A model generated the notes under the pieces. It saw only the letters and a list, made by a program, of their open reading frames with translations. It searched no databases and was not told where the DNA came from. From positions 1,488,001-1,552,000 of the forward strand of contig JACONQ010000006.1 of NCBI GenBank assembly GCA_014281115.1: DNA of 64,000 nt, written 5' to 3'. Shown here piece after piece: positions 10,260 to 21,238 of the stretch. Each line of letters begins with the position of its first letter. Position 1 is the stretch's first letter. This DNA comes from Laburnicola sp. R22_1 (lineage: Eukaryota; Ascomycota; Dothideomycetes; Pleosporales; Didymosphaeriaceae). The translations under genes and the position numbers were made by a program.

Positions 10260-11618
10260 ATGGGGTCAATTGAGGCTGCGCTTGAAGCGATACAATCGCA
10301 AGAACCTGGAGACTCTATCAACTATACAAAAATCGCGAAGGAGCATAGCGTTGTACGCTCTACGCTCACCCGGAGACACCAGGCTGTAACGCAGTCGCGT
10401 ACAGCTAAGGGAATTAACCGACGAAAACTTCGCCCTTAACAGGAGCAGGAGCTTATACGCTATATTAAAAAACTCACTCAGCGAGGCCTACCACCTACAC
10501 AGCAAATGATCTAGAACTTTGCAGCCTATATAGCCAAAACAAGCGTTAGCATGTACTAGGTTGATTAGTTTGTCAAGCGACACAGCATTGATCTAGTTTC
10601 AAGATAGACAGCTGGAATGGACAGCAATCGCCACAAAGCCGACTTAGAGACAAAGTACAGCCTATATTTCGACCTACTACAGCAGAAAATTAGCCAATAC
10701 GATATCGAGCCTCAGCACACGTACAATATGGACGAAAAAGGCATCCTACTAGGCATTACTACTCGCTCAAAGCGGATCTTTAGTAGGCAGCTGTACGAGA
10801 GCAAGGAGGTGAGGCAGGCTATTCAGGATGGTAGCCGTGAGTGGATTTCGCTCCTAGCCTGCATATGCGCCGACGGATCGGCTCTAGATCCAGCCCTCAT
10901 CTATCAGGCTGCCTCAGGTAGCCTACAATCAAGCTGGGTTGAAGAAATCAACCCTCAGGAACACTTAGCCTTTATCACCTCATCGCCTTCTAGCTGGACA
11001 AATAACAAGATAGGCCTCGCATGGCTTAAGCAGGTGTTCGATCGCTGTACTAAGGAGAAAGCTGGACGCTCCTACTAACTACTTATCCTTAACGGCCATA
11101 GATCCCACCTTACTATGGATTTTATCAATTACTGTGACCGGAATAGGATACTCCTAGTTATATTTCCGCCTCATTCGACGCATACGCTACAGCCGCTCAA
11201 CGTTGTTATGTTTAAGCCTCTCTCCACTGCCTACTCAGCTAAGCTCTTAGCCTTCCTACACAGGTGCCAGAGACTATCGTCAATCGCAAAAAGAGACTTC
11301 TTTAGCCTATTCTGGAGGGCTTAGGGTAGCTCGTTTAGGAAGCCATTGATTATTAAGGCCTTTAAGGCTACTGGCATATCACCACTCAACCTAGAGGTTA
11401 TACTCAAGAGATTCACTAAGACCAGCCTACCCAAGCGGGAATTAAGAGAAAGCTCAACCTCAGTACTCAGCGCGTCTGACTGGAGGAAAATCGACCAGCT
11501 CCTAAAGGCTGCAGTAGATATAGGGAATAGTAATAAGGCAAAGAAGCTAAGCCGAACAGTGCACTCAATTGCCGTACAAAAACAGCTACTACAGCATGAA
11601 AATAAGGGACTAAGAGCA
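10260..11618 (+). pseudogene. Pogo/Fot1 transposase relic (element C)
   Basis: ATG 10260 opens a frame alignable along its length with pogo B: MGSIEAALEAIQSQEPGDS, then the helix-turn-helix/CENPB region, then the DDE core. In-frame stops occur at 10437-10439 (TAA where B has CAA, Gln), twice more before 10617, near 11078 and near 11323. Two of the three catalytic Asp are changed to Asn: the block that reads VDGHGSH in B is LNGHRSH here, and LQPLDV is LQPLNV. All fit G-to-A or C-to-T changes. Asp in YNMDEKG remains. The frame ends abruptly at HENKGLRAA, where the deletion to the right terminal repeat begins. Non-functional. Confidence 0.88.
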
Positions 11619-11630
11619 GCACCCATGGTA

Positions 11631-13724
11631 CCGTGCACGGACGCGCAACGCCCGCCGAATAACATGCTCACCACTTTAAAGATGAAGTTATTAAGCCATC
11701 TACAATAGTTATTATTATAAGATTTTGTAGAGTAGTAGTAATTAGATGCTTGCAATTAATTTGTACTATCTAAATCTACTACAAAGTGTAACATTGCGGC
11801 CGCGGCGGGTGATAAAAGCTAGGGCAGCTAGTGCAGCCTATAATACCTTCTTAGCAGCTACACCAGCACTATATTGTTTCTAACGCTTATTAGCTTAAGT
11901 AGAGGCTTTTAAGGCCTTGCGCTTATCCTTTTAGGATAGTTATATAGCTTTTTTAGCGTTGCAAGCTGCCTTCTAGCGCTTGCGTTTAGCTGCCTTGTCA
12001 GTCTTCTCTTCCTCCCTTACTACCTTAGCTGTCTCTCTTGCCACACGCCTCTCCTTTGCCTCCTGCTCTTAGAGTAGCTTAGTAGCAGCTTAAAGCTCCT
12101 TCCTATTAGCCTTTGCAAGCTGCCTGTTATGCTCTTCCCTCTGCTTTACTGTCTCTTGTGCACGTGCCTCTCTAATCTTGCGCGGAGACTAGAAGACAGC
12201 ACTACTATAGTACTTCTAGCGCTGCTGCAAGTTAAGAGGTTTGCTGCGCTTCTTATGCTTCTTCTTAGTAGTAAAAGCCTCTCTTAAGCTATTGTTCTTA
12301 TAGTGTAGCAGCTCATTTTGTACTTGGAGTCTATAGAGCGTTTAGGAGAGCGACTTTGACTCTTCTGCGGTAGTATCCTTTACTGCAGAGCGTACGAGAC
12401 GCTCCATCTGGCGCCAGTTATTATTGGTAAGCGCTGAGGACCGTCCTTTACTGTTGTTTTGCTGCTCTAAGGCATCGTCCGCGAAGCGTTTAAGTATAAC
12501 CTCTAGGTCTATAGGCCATATACTAGCAGCTTTAAAGGACTTAAGGATAGTCTCTATCTTAAAGGAGGTCTCCCACGCTCCCCAGAACAGCGGGAAGAAG
12601 TCTCCCTTCTTAACTAGTACTAGCCCTTGGCTCCTCTGAAGGTGGGTGAAGAGCTCCTTAGAGTAGGCGGTAGAGAGAGGTTTAAACATAACAATGTTAA
12701 GAGGTTAAAGCGTATAGGTAGAGTAAGGGGGAAATATAGCTAGGAGTATACAATAGGAGTTATAGTAGTTAATAAACTTCTTTATAAGGTGACTACCATA
12801 GCTGTTAAGTAAAAGAAAACGCTAGTATCTCCTATAACGCGCTTTCTGCTTTGTGCAGCAATTAAAGACCTGCTCTAGCCACGCTAAACTAACATTATTA
12901 TTTATCTATCTAGATAGAGATAAAGCCACAAAGACGTTGTGTTGCCTAGCTTTAATAGTGTTTACCTAAGCTGCCTATAGTAAGCTATTTGCCAACTAAT
13001 AGATAAGACCTAGTGGCAGAGCCTCCCTATTAGCGCAGACAGCTACTAAGAGGGTGATCTATTCTTAAGAACTATCTTAGAGTAACGCTTGCACCTCTTT
13101 GCGCTCCTATATCTAATAGCTAAACACTTATTTTAATCGTCCTGTTATACCTATTATAAAGCCCTTCTTATCTATATTATAGGTATGGCGCGGCTATATA
13201 TTGTACTGCTTTATCTTCTAATATAGCAAGTCAAAGTATAGCTTATACTTAACGTTTAAATTAGCGTTATGGCAGAGGGAGTCAATTCCAGATATCTATT
13301 TTGAGATAAGATGGTGGCCGTGTTAGTTAAGAAAGCGCGTTACCTGCCTCTCGCTCACGCGCTTATTAGCTATCTAGGATGTAAAATTTTGTATTATCTC
13401 TCTTATAGGAGGCAGCCCTCTTTTTATAAGGTCTTTAATATAGTATACAAGCTCTAACTCTTATTATTAGCTAAGGTTTTATTAATCGCGTTCTTTAGCT
13501 GCCTATAGGCGCTAACAGCCTTAGTGTCTTCGGCTTAGTGTACTTTAGTTTACATAGAACTAGTTAGCAATTATCTAGTATAAGAACTATTCTCCTAGTT
13601 TGAGTGCTTTAATTGCTGCAATTGCATTATTAATTGGAGCTATAGTAGTGGAGTTATAAGGTGTTAAAGTTTGGGTTTCGTCTAGGGTTTTGGTGTTCGG
13701 CGGGCGTTGCGCGTCCGTGCACGG
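11631..13724 (-). mobile_element. Pogo/Fot1 element D, full length, nested in element C
   Basis: The ends are exact inverted repeats starting CCGTGCACGGACGCGCAACG (left 11631, right 13724) and extending about 29 bp. TA at 11629-11630 and 13725-13726 is the target duplication. Its length of 2,094 bp agrees with pogo A (about 2.13 kb unnested) and B (2.10 kb). The gene runs on the minus strand. The body is AT-rich and strongly decayed while the ends stay GC-rich. Confidence 0.85.
11750..13643 (-). pseudogene. Pogo/Fot1 transposase relic (element D)
   Basis: Read on the minus strand from 13643, where the expected start codon is now ATA, the frame gives APINNAIAAIKALKLGE and then many in-frame stops. 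A recognisable later block is 12689-12342, MFKPLSTAYSKELFTHLQRS through ILKRFADDALEQQNN, which parallels the C-terminal half of pogo B. The density of TAG/TAA where relatives have Gln or Trp fits RIP. No functional protein is possible. Confidence 0.82.
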
Positions 13725-13743
13725 TACGCGCACGGACACGTTA

Positions 13744-14030
13744 CTAAGCCAGCTACAACACTAAGAAATCCATTATTAGCTGCTACTACACCTATCCTAA
13801 CAACCTTACCTCTATAGCAGCTGCAACACTATAGGTATGTTAAGCGAGTCAATCAAGATTAAATTATCTTGACAAAAATTTATAGATTTGATTGTTTAGC
13901 TTATTAAAATAGCAGTGGAGACTCTTGTTTGGTTGAATTTGACCAAGTCAAACAAGATCAATCAAAATTTTGACGCATGCTTGATTACTGACAACTCTGC
14001 TCTTGATACATCTACTTTGTGCTGGCGACC
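13744..14030. other. AT-rich spacer with short inverted repeats before the zinc-knuckle gene
   Basis: These 287 bp carry several TCAA/TTGA-rich inverted motifs (for example tcaagattaaattatcttga near 13855, and a related block at 13945-13990) that could be remnants of a small inverted-repeat element. The promoter of the gene starting at 14031 must lie here, but no TATA box stands out. Confidence 0.4.
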
Positions 14031-15379
14031 ATGGCCTGCTTTCGTCAGAATGATAGCTCCGCTCCGCAAATGATGCCGCCACACTCCCACCCCCATGGCC
14101 ATCCTCCCACAGGGGAGACCAACTCTCCACCGCATGGAATGGATTGCCCATGCTGCAGTTACCATGACCAACGACTGAACCGATTGCAGGCGACAGTTGA
14201 AAGCCTCCGCAAGGACATCATGAATGGTTCTCCCACGCCTCCCACGCTGCCGGACCGACCTCAGCCGTTCACGATACGAGTTCAACTTGGTAGACGAGAC
14301 ATCGAGCGGGTACAGGCATCGAATCCGTACGAAATGCTTCGCGCTCTGGTCGATCGAGGCTCGCCACTGAACCAACTGAAGTCCGTCCAGGAATTCAACG
14401 GCGTTCTGTACCTTCGTGGAGACGATTACGAGTTTGAGAGTGATCTCAGAAACCGAGCCGGGGAGATACTCAGCGCCCTAGGCCTGGTTGACTCGAGAGT
14501 CGCGCCGGAGAATTACTATGTGAAGGTGTTGTCGTCCAACTTCACGCCGGACGACTTGAAGCAGCCCAGCGAATGGACCCGGGTATGGTCTGATCAGAAT
14601 GGAGTCACGATAACAACAGCATTCTGGACGTCAGGAAAGCTTATCTTAGCTGTCCATTGCTTAGACGAGGCATTGCATCTCTGTCGATCCAGCGTATGGT
14701 TGAGTGGACGCCACGCCTATGCCGAGTAAGTTAAGAGCTTATCCATTGTGCGCACAAGCAAAGCTGACTTCTCCGCAGGCCTTACGATATTCGGGCCAAG
14801 ATGAAGATTTGCTGGAGGTGCGGCAAGCCCGGCCACATGAAGAACGAGTGCCCAACACCACATGAGCTACTCTGTCTGCAGTGCGGAATGAAGAATGATC
14901 ATGGTGTGTGGGATTGCAGGGAGAAGAGAAGAGAATGCTTGAACTGTGGCCAGAGTCATGCCGCGTACTCACCGCAGTGCAACCACCCAGAAGTTCTGCA
15001 GATGATGGGCGACTGCGAGTACTACCACGAGATAGGCCCGCCATGGAAGTCTCTTTTGTACCATGGCAACCCTCGACTCCAACACAACGGGGCCACTAGA
15101 CCGACCACCAAGGCACCAAGCCGGCCTCCAGGGCGGCCAAAACAAGTGAATAGCTCTACTGCTGCATCGACGCGAGGACCAATGGACGCCCATGTTGTGA
15201 CCTCGCAATTCAATGGTCGTACACACGATATTCCATCACGCTACCAGCCTCCTCCACAAGGGCAACAGGCTTCCGGTTCTCATCCCGCCCAGCCATTCAA
15301 CTTTGGAGGCACGAATAACCGTACCCAGGGTCTTGACTGGAGACGTCCTGCGCCCGACGTCCCAATGGGTAACTCCTAG
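14031..15379 (+). CDS. Three-zinc-knuckle protein resembling a non-LTR retrotransposon ORF1, spliced and intact
   Basis: Exon 1 is 14031-14725 and exon 2 runs from about 14779 to 15379, separated by a 53-bp intron (donor GTAAGT, branch-like GCTGAC, acceptor CAG). The phases join and give 431 aa. An N-terminal Cys/His/Pro-rich tract (MDCPCCSYH) is followed by a globular region (about 80-235). Then come three zinc knuckles: C243-C246-H251-C256 (canonical CX2CX4HX4C), C264-C267-H273-C278, and C285-C288-H292-C299. The arrangement (LAVHCLDEALHLCRSSVWL, AEPYD, then knuckles) recalls ORF1/Gag-like proteins of fungal LINEs, which bind nucleic acid. No endonuclease or reverse transcriptase follows. 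The C-terminal 130 residues are Pro/Gln/Asn-rich and disordered. There are no stops and no RIP-type decay although decayed transposons lie on both sides. A host (domesticated) gene is my preferred reading. Confidence 0.72.
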
Positions 15380-16191
15380 TGTCAGAGGTGCATTCAGGAA
15401 TTGAGGAGGCACAGCCTTTCGTAATCCAGAAGGACTCACCATCTGTACTATACACATGTATCACTTAGCAACATTTCATAGTTTCAATGATCGTTCAATG
15501 CGTCTATAATCTTTTTCTCTGTCCTTTCGTAACAGACAACCACCTTTCGCTAGATGTGAAGTGAGGGCCATCTCATATCCATTCATAACCGTTCATAGTC
15601 ACTTCAACCTTTTACAAATCACCAGTTAACGAGACTGAACAGCACGGACCCAAATAGACATCGCAGGTACTTTGTCCCGATTGTTTTAGGCGTGCTTTGT
15701 GCCGTGGCTTTTGAAACTGGGGACTGTACAGTGGAGCTGTGCGTGTGGACGCCCAGTACCCTTGCAGGGTGGTCTGTGGATCCTTTCCTAGGTAGCTCCT
15801 GAGGTCCCGAGCTCCTGAGGTCGTATAGTGAAACAACCTGAGGTAGGTATGTGGGTGGCTGGGTGACTAGCGCTGATGCTTCGCCAGGAACAAAATCTCT
15901 CTCGCCCGAAAAAAATGAAAAATGAAAAATGAAAAATTCGGCCCGCCCTATACCCGTAGAATCCCAGTCAACTGTGAAGCCACTAGCAGGGCAGGATTGC
16001 ATGTAGCCAAGATAACGTTACCTAAGGTAGATAAAATCGCACTAATAGGATGCCTCTATTATTGTCTGTGCAAAGCTAAGAAACGGCGTATATAGTGTAC
16101 TGCGGACTGGAACTAGGGTAGAAGCCCCCACGATGATGATCTTTTAATAGTGCGTTATACTACAGTCAACCAGCAGATACGTGTGACTAGC
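15380..16191. other. Intergenic region with a GAAAAAT microsatellite and one arm of an inverted repeat
   Basis: No convincing gene is found; the 127-codon minus frame here has no family features. There is a short direct repeat agctcctgaggtc (about 15794-15821) and a GAAAAAT-type microsatellite near 15908-15938. Blocks 15965-16020 and 16161-16193 are imperfect inverted copies of 24111-24161 and 24018-24050 beyond the hAT. Confidence 0.5.
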
Positions 16192-16519
16192 GGCGCATGC
16201 AGGGCTTCCAACGTAGCGTAGTACGGTACGGTGGACCCCCATCGCTCTACGCTACGGCCCGTATGAGAGCCCAGTACGTACGGGAGCCCCTGGAGATGTC
16301 AAAATACAGTCCGTAACCGTAGTACGCTCCGTAAAATCCCCCTACGCCCCGTAGTAGGGCGGGATTTTCTAATTGGGTAATCCGTCGTTGTTTTTTAGTG
16401 TTAAGGTTGTTAATAAGGCTTCCCTTTTAGAGATCACCTTTATAAGGCTTGTAAGATTGCTTTTAACAACCCCTCTACCTAGCCAATTCTTCTATAACTA
16501 TAAGGCCTTAATTGTATAG

Positions 16520-16700
16520 TGTAGCCACGTGACTTACGTCAGAGGTGGTGTGTGTAGAAGGTTCCATTCAGGTGCACAGACCACTACCCTTAAGATAAAG
16601 CTCTCGCCCTCTCCTTTCTTCCTTGGTAGACTCCTTACTCCACTCTCTTTTCTACAAATAGCAATACAGCTTGTTGTCCTTATATGCCTGCCCGCCCACA
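16520..16700 (+). repeat. 5' LTR of Copia 1
   Basis: 181 bp, starts TGTAGCCACGTGACTTACG and ends CCCGCCCACA. It is clearly related to both LTRs of Copia 2, which are also 181 bp. Confidence 0.92.
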
Positions 16701-16905
16701 GTTATGAGCCCGGCTGTCGACTTTGACCACTGCAGCTGCTGAGCACCTGGCTATCGACTTTAATCGCTGTTGCTACTGCACGTACTGACGAGCTGCTAAG
16801 GAGCTGTTAACAAGCTGTTAACAGAGCTACGTCACTAAGCTACCTTACCAAGCCTCGAGCACGCGTTCCGTACCAAAGAGCCCCTCTAGGAGCCAATAGA
16901 GCAAG

Positions 16906-19900
16906 ATGCCTACAACTAAGCTAGATGGACTGGTTACGAGGACGACAGTTATACTTAAGAAGCCGGCAGACTAGGAAGAATAGATCTTCCTACGTAAGGA
17001 TAGCGCGAATCGAAATCACCTCTAGCCTATGGTTAACCTAGATCTTGACAAGGCGGCACTTAAACAGCTTAAGGAGCTAGTGCCTGTGATACCAGAGCAC
17101 TACTATAAGGGGATAGAGCAGGATACTAGCGTCGTGCTAAAAGATATAACAACTAAGGAGTTCCAGCGATACTAGTAGGCGGAGAGAGGCTATAATTAAG
17201 CCTTGGCTAGATATACAATTAAGAGGAAAGCGTTAAACAACTTTACCTAGGAGATTGGCAGAACAATCAGCCGTCGCCATATATATCTAATCCAGAGCGA
17301 CGATACAGCGTACGCTCGATTAAAGAGGCTTAAGAAGCACCTCTGCCCATCAACAGCTAAGAGGAAGCTGCAGCTTCTAGCAAAGTATTGGCAATTGCAG
17401 AGCCGACCCCGCAACAATATTAATACCTGGCTAGATAAGTGGCTACATATTGTACGTCTGTGCGAGGCAGCGAACCTACCCAACGTAACATCGCCGCGAG
17501 CACAGCGCGATTTTCTACTCGCAGTTAAAGGACTTAACAACATATAGGCAACTACTTAGCAAGCCAATCTATTTAAAGCATAGATTTAGGGACAGGCTGT
17601 TAAGAGCATACACAACCTTATCGCTTAATTCACTATATACTAGCGTTCGACGAGACTAGTAGCGTTATCGCTCGGCACCTTTGCCACACTAGGCATTAGC
17701 ACCAACAAGCCACAGGTAATAGAGAAGAAAGAAAAGACTTAAGATAAGAAGCCTAAGTGTATATGTGGTCTCAATTATTGATTTAAGGACTGCTAGTATC
17801 TAGGAGCAAAGGGCAAGCCTTAAGAATAGATACCTAAACCTAAGATACAAGAACAATTTAATAAGGCTATAGTAAGCCAATTATTATTTAGAGGAGCTAT
17901 AAAGGCAGCACTTAAAGCGAATAGGTGCGCGACAAATACTAGAGACTAGGCAGAACCAGCAGCGTCTGCAGTCTTAACAGTACCTTAACAGTTTAATAAT
18001 CACAGTCCTACGCTTAACACGCTAAATAGTCATATATCGCAGCTTACTATAAGCTCTGACTGCGCGAGCAAGCAGACAGTCAAGCCAAGTCTAATTAATT
18101 AATAGATTCTTAATCTAGGATTAAACACACACGTCACCAACAGCAGAGCCTATAGTTAGAAGAAGCGAGCTAATAGGACAGGTAAAGTTATTAAGGCTAG
18201 AGATTAAGAGCTATTAATACACAAGTGGGGAGATGTTATCCTACTTATTAACACGCCCAGAGGCACAGAGCAAATAGAGCTTACATACGTTGCATATATC
18301 CTAGAATTTCTTACTAACATTATTAGCCTATCACGCTGTTAATTAATAGGCATTTATTTTAACTCAGGACAAGACTGCTTATACAAGAAGAGCTAAAAGA
18401 ACGTTATTTGCAAGCTTAACTATACTAGTAGACACTAGTTAATAGACGCTAAAGGCATAAAGAGACTAAACGCTAGCTCTCTACTTGCAGCCTTAGCACA
18501 CGCCCGCAAGAAGCCTTTATACAAGCCTAAGAAGCTACTATAGTTAACTGCAGAGGAAGCACATATTATATGGGGTCACGCTAGCAGAGAGGCAATTAAG
18601 CACCTGCCTAAGAACGTTAAAGGCCTACACATCACAAATGGCTAAGCACTAAAGTAAAAGGACTATAAGACGTGTATATAGTTAAAGCTAACAAAGATTG
18701 TTAGTTAAAGGCCACCTTAAGAACTAGCGACTTAACCATTCGAGCGTATTAGCATAGATCTAATACAGCTCCTAGAGCGAGGAGAGCGCTGCTACAATGG
18801 CAATTAATACCTATTTTATACTTTTAATTAATACACAAAGTGGCATGAAGGATGCTATATACTAGATAAGATAAAGGCTACTCTAATAAAGGTTTTTAAG
18901 CGATTACTAGCTAAGATAAAGCGGCAATTCCAGAGTTAAGTTATTATTATAAGGCTGGACATAGAGACTGGATATGTTAAGCTGCTAGAGCTCTATAGAG
19001 ATCTTAGAATCGCTATTAAGGCTAGAGCTACAAAAGCTTAGAGCGGAGCTATTAAACGCGCAGGCAAATCTATTATAATTCGAGGCAGAGCTATACGCCT
19101 ACACGCAGGCCTACTGAAGGCGTACGCTAACGAGTGCGTTATGTTAGCTATATATCTACTCAATCGTACACCAACCGAAGCGATACGATGGGAATGCCCG
19201 TACACCAAAGTCAAGGGAGTAAAGCCATTAGTTGCTTACCTTGAGGTGATCGGAGCGAGAGCGTATGTGCTCAACAAGAAGCTACCTAGGGGAGACAAGC
19301 TCGAATCTCGAGCTCTAATTAGCCACCTAGTAGGCTTCAATTCAACCAACATATTTCGAGTATGGTTACTAACAATTAGACGAGTTATACAAACCTAAGA
19401 CGTTGTCTTTCTGCAAGGCAAGCTCCACAATAAGTAAGAAAAGTACGCAGAGAAGAGTTATATTCGTGAGGCAGCAGAGGTGCTCAACATTAAGGAGACG
19501 CCTAATCACAGCGACATATTAATCGATTAGCTGTCTACACTAAAAGACTATTTCTATAAGCCTAAGCTAGAGCTTAAGTTTAACTCTAAATCTAAGGCTA
19601 AGATTAAGGATACTTAACTAGCTCTTATAACTCTAGAAGAGACGCTAGAGAAGCACGGACTGCGCTAGTCACTAGACAACACAGGCTAGGGGAAAGGCTA
19701 CGCTCTAGCTCCAGAGGGAGAAGAGCTAAATCGAACAACAAACAACGCAAAGCGACAAGAGGAGATTGCTAGTCAACTATTACAGAAGAACATAATAGAG
19801 AGTAAGCGAAGTTAGAAGCTAAAGAGCTTTGGCACGTATCTGGCAACATTCGCTGCCTATATTAACCCTACAGCACTAGCAAAGCTACTTAGCGAGGCGC

Positions 19901-21165
19901 CAAAGACTTGACTACATCGTAATTAGCTACCACTAGAGCTAAAGAGGTAGAAGGATCTAGATTGTCACCTATTTAGTGCTAAGTTTAAGAATGCAAGCAG
20001 AGTTAAGATTAATAGTGTTATTAACTGTAGATGCTTTGGAAGAGCCATAGAGCTCGCTGAGTAAGCAGATGCTAAGGTGCTACCACTTATGTGGGTATTC
20101 TCGTACAAGTTCAACGAAGATGGATACCTCTACAAATTCAAAGCTTAACTGGTTGTCCAAGGAGATCTGCAGCAAGACTGGGGCGACACATACGCAGCTA
20201 CACTGGCTGCGAAGATCTTCCGATGCCTTATCGCCCTGGCAGCAGCCTTCGACCTAGATCTATACCAGTACGATGTACTCAATGCCTTTCTCAATGCGGA
20301 GCTCGATCGACTTACCTACGTACGCTGTCCAGAAGGATACGATAAAGAACTTGGAAAACTGCTAGAGCTCAAGCGCGCTCTATACGGACTCCGTGACGCG
20401 CTGCGACTATGGTACAAGCATCTCACTGCAACGCTTGAGAAGATGGGACTGAGACAGGTGCCTGGAGTGCCCTGTCTATACAGCAGTAACCAGCTTATTG
20501 TCTTCTTCTTTGTTAATAATATAGTGGTAGCTGTATCCCGCAGCAATCAAGACGCATACCGTCTATTTAACAGATAGCTGAGAGCAACCTACAACACACG
20601 ATACCTAGGAGAGCTAAAGTGGTTCCTAGGCATACGAGTTATTCGAGACTGTGAGCAGAAGCGGATGTGGCTGCTCCAAGACAGCTTCATAGACAAGGTG
20701 GCGAAGAAGTACAACATCACAAGCACGAGATACCCAGCAGTACCGCTAGCAGATGGCCATCTTGGCCTGAGCACAGAAGAGCCAGAGGATCAGCGTACGA
20801 AACTCTATCAAGAACTTGTCGGATCGCTAGCCTACATAGCGATGTACACACGGCCAGACGTCGCACATGCTCACTTAGAACTATCTCGTTACCTACAGAA
20901 TCTAGGACAGAAGCATGTCAGCGCAGCATATCATGTGTGGAAGTATCTGGTTGGGACGAAGAGGTTAGCTATAGGAGCTTAAGAAGACACTAGCAGTCAA
21001 GCCATCTACCTAAGCTTAAGCTTAGGGAGTGCAAGACTAGCTAATAGAGAACCACTATTTTACAGAGCATCAGACGCAGCTTTTGCAGACGACTTAGAGA
21101 CTAGGCGGAGCTCTCAGGGATACCTGTTTGTGCTTTACGGCATGCCTATCGATTGGAAAGAGACT
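16906..21165 (+). pseudogene. Copia Gag-Pol polyprotein relic (Copia 1)
   Basis: Domain order is Gag, protease, integrase, reverse transcriptase, RNase H, as in Ty1/Copia. Gag starts at ATG 16906 (MPTTKLDGLVTRT) and holds a CCHC-like remnant (CICGLNY...DC). The end of the integrase/central region is open at 19141-19396 (YLLNRTPTEAIRWECPY). Reverse transcriptase runs from about 20090 to 20980 (GDTYAATLAAKIFRCLIALA, ALYGLRDALRLWYKHL). The catalytic pair of Asp reads FFFVNNIVV, both changed to Asn. Dozens of TAG/TAA stops and the Asp-to-Asn changes fit RIP. No activity is possible. Confidence 0.9.
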
Positions 21166-21238
21166 CCTCACTCCACTCTCTTTTCTGCAAATAGCAATAC
21201 AGCTTGTTGTCCTCATATGCCTGCCCGCCCACATATAG

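Larger units (their letters stand above)
10154..13741 (+). mobile_element. Pogo/Fot1 element C, internally deleted and hosting pogo D
   Basis: The left end starts TCATGTTTGATCACGTA at 10154 after a TA (10152-10153). It closely matches the ends of pogo A (37144). Near the right end, 11619-11631 (gcacccatggtac) is an exact inverted copy of 10168-10180, so it is the inner part of C's right terminal repeat. At the TA inside that repeat a full-length pogo (D) is inserted. C resumes at 13727 and ends about 13741, before TA 13742-13743. Without D, C is about 1.49 kb against about 2.1 kb for relatives, so roughly 600 bp of the 3' part of the transposase is missing. The outermost 15-17 bp of the right repeat match the left only imperfectly, so that boundary is less certain. 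Confidence 0.7.
16520..21233 (+). mobile_element. Copia LTR retrotransposon 1 with a truncated 3' end
   Basis: The 5' LTR is 16520-16700 (181 bp, TG...CA). The element is flanked by TATAG at 16515-16519 and 21234-21238, a perfect 5-bp target duplication. At the right, only the last about 65 bp of the 3' LTR remain; they are joined directly to RNase H sequence (GMPIDWK) at about 21170. The end of RNase H, the polypurine tract and most of the LTR are therefore deleted. It is the same family as Copia 2, in opposite orientation. Confidence 0.92.

Noticed and set aside
14031..15379. The zinc-knuckle gene as a simple truncated LINE copy
   Set aside because: Not excluded, but the intron, the lack of RIP damage and the absence of any following reverse transcriptase make a host gene more likely.
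15619..16002. A 127-codon minus-strand frame after the zinc-knuckle gene
   Set aside because: It has no family features, runs through a microsatellite (GEKKN-like run) and lies in a region with repeat arms; not supported as a gene.
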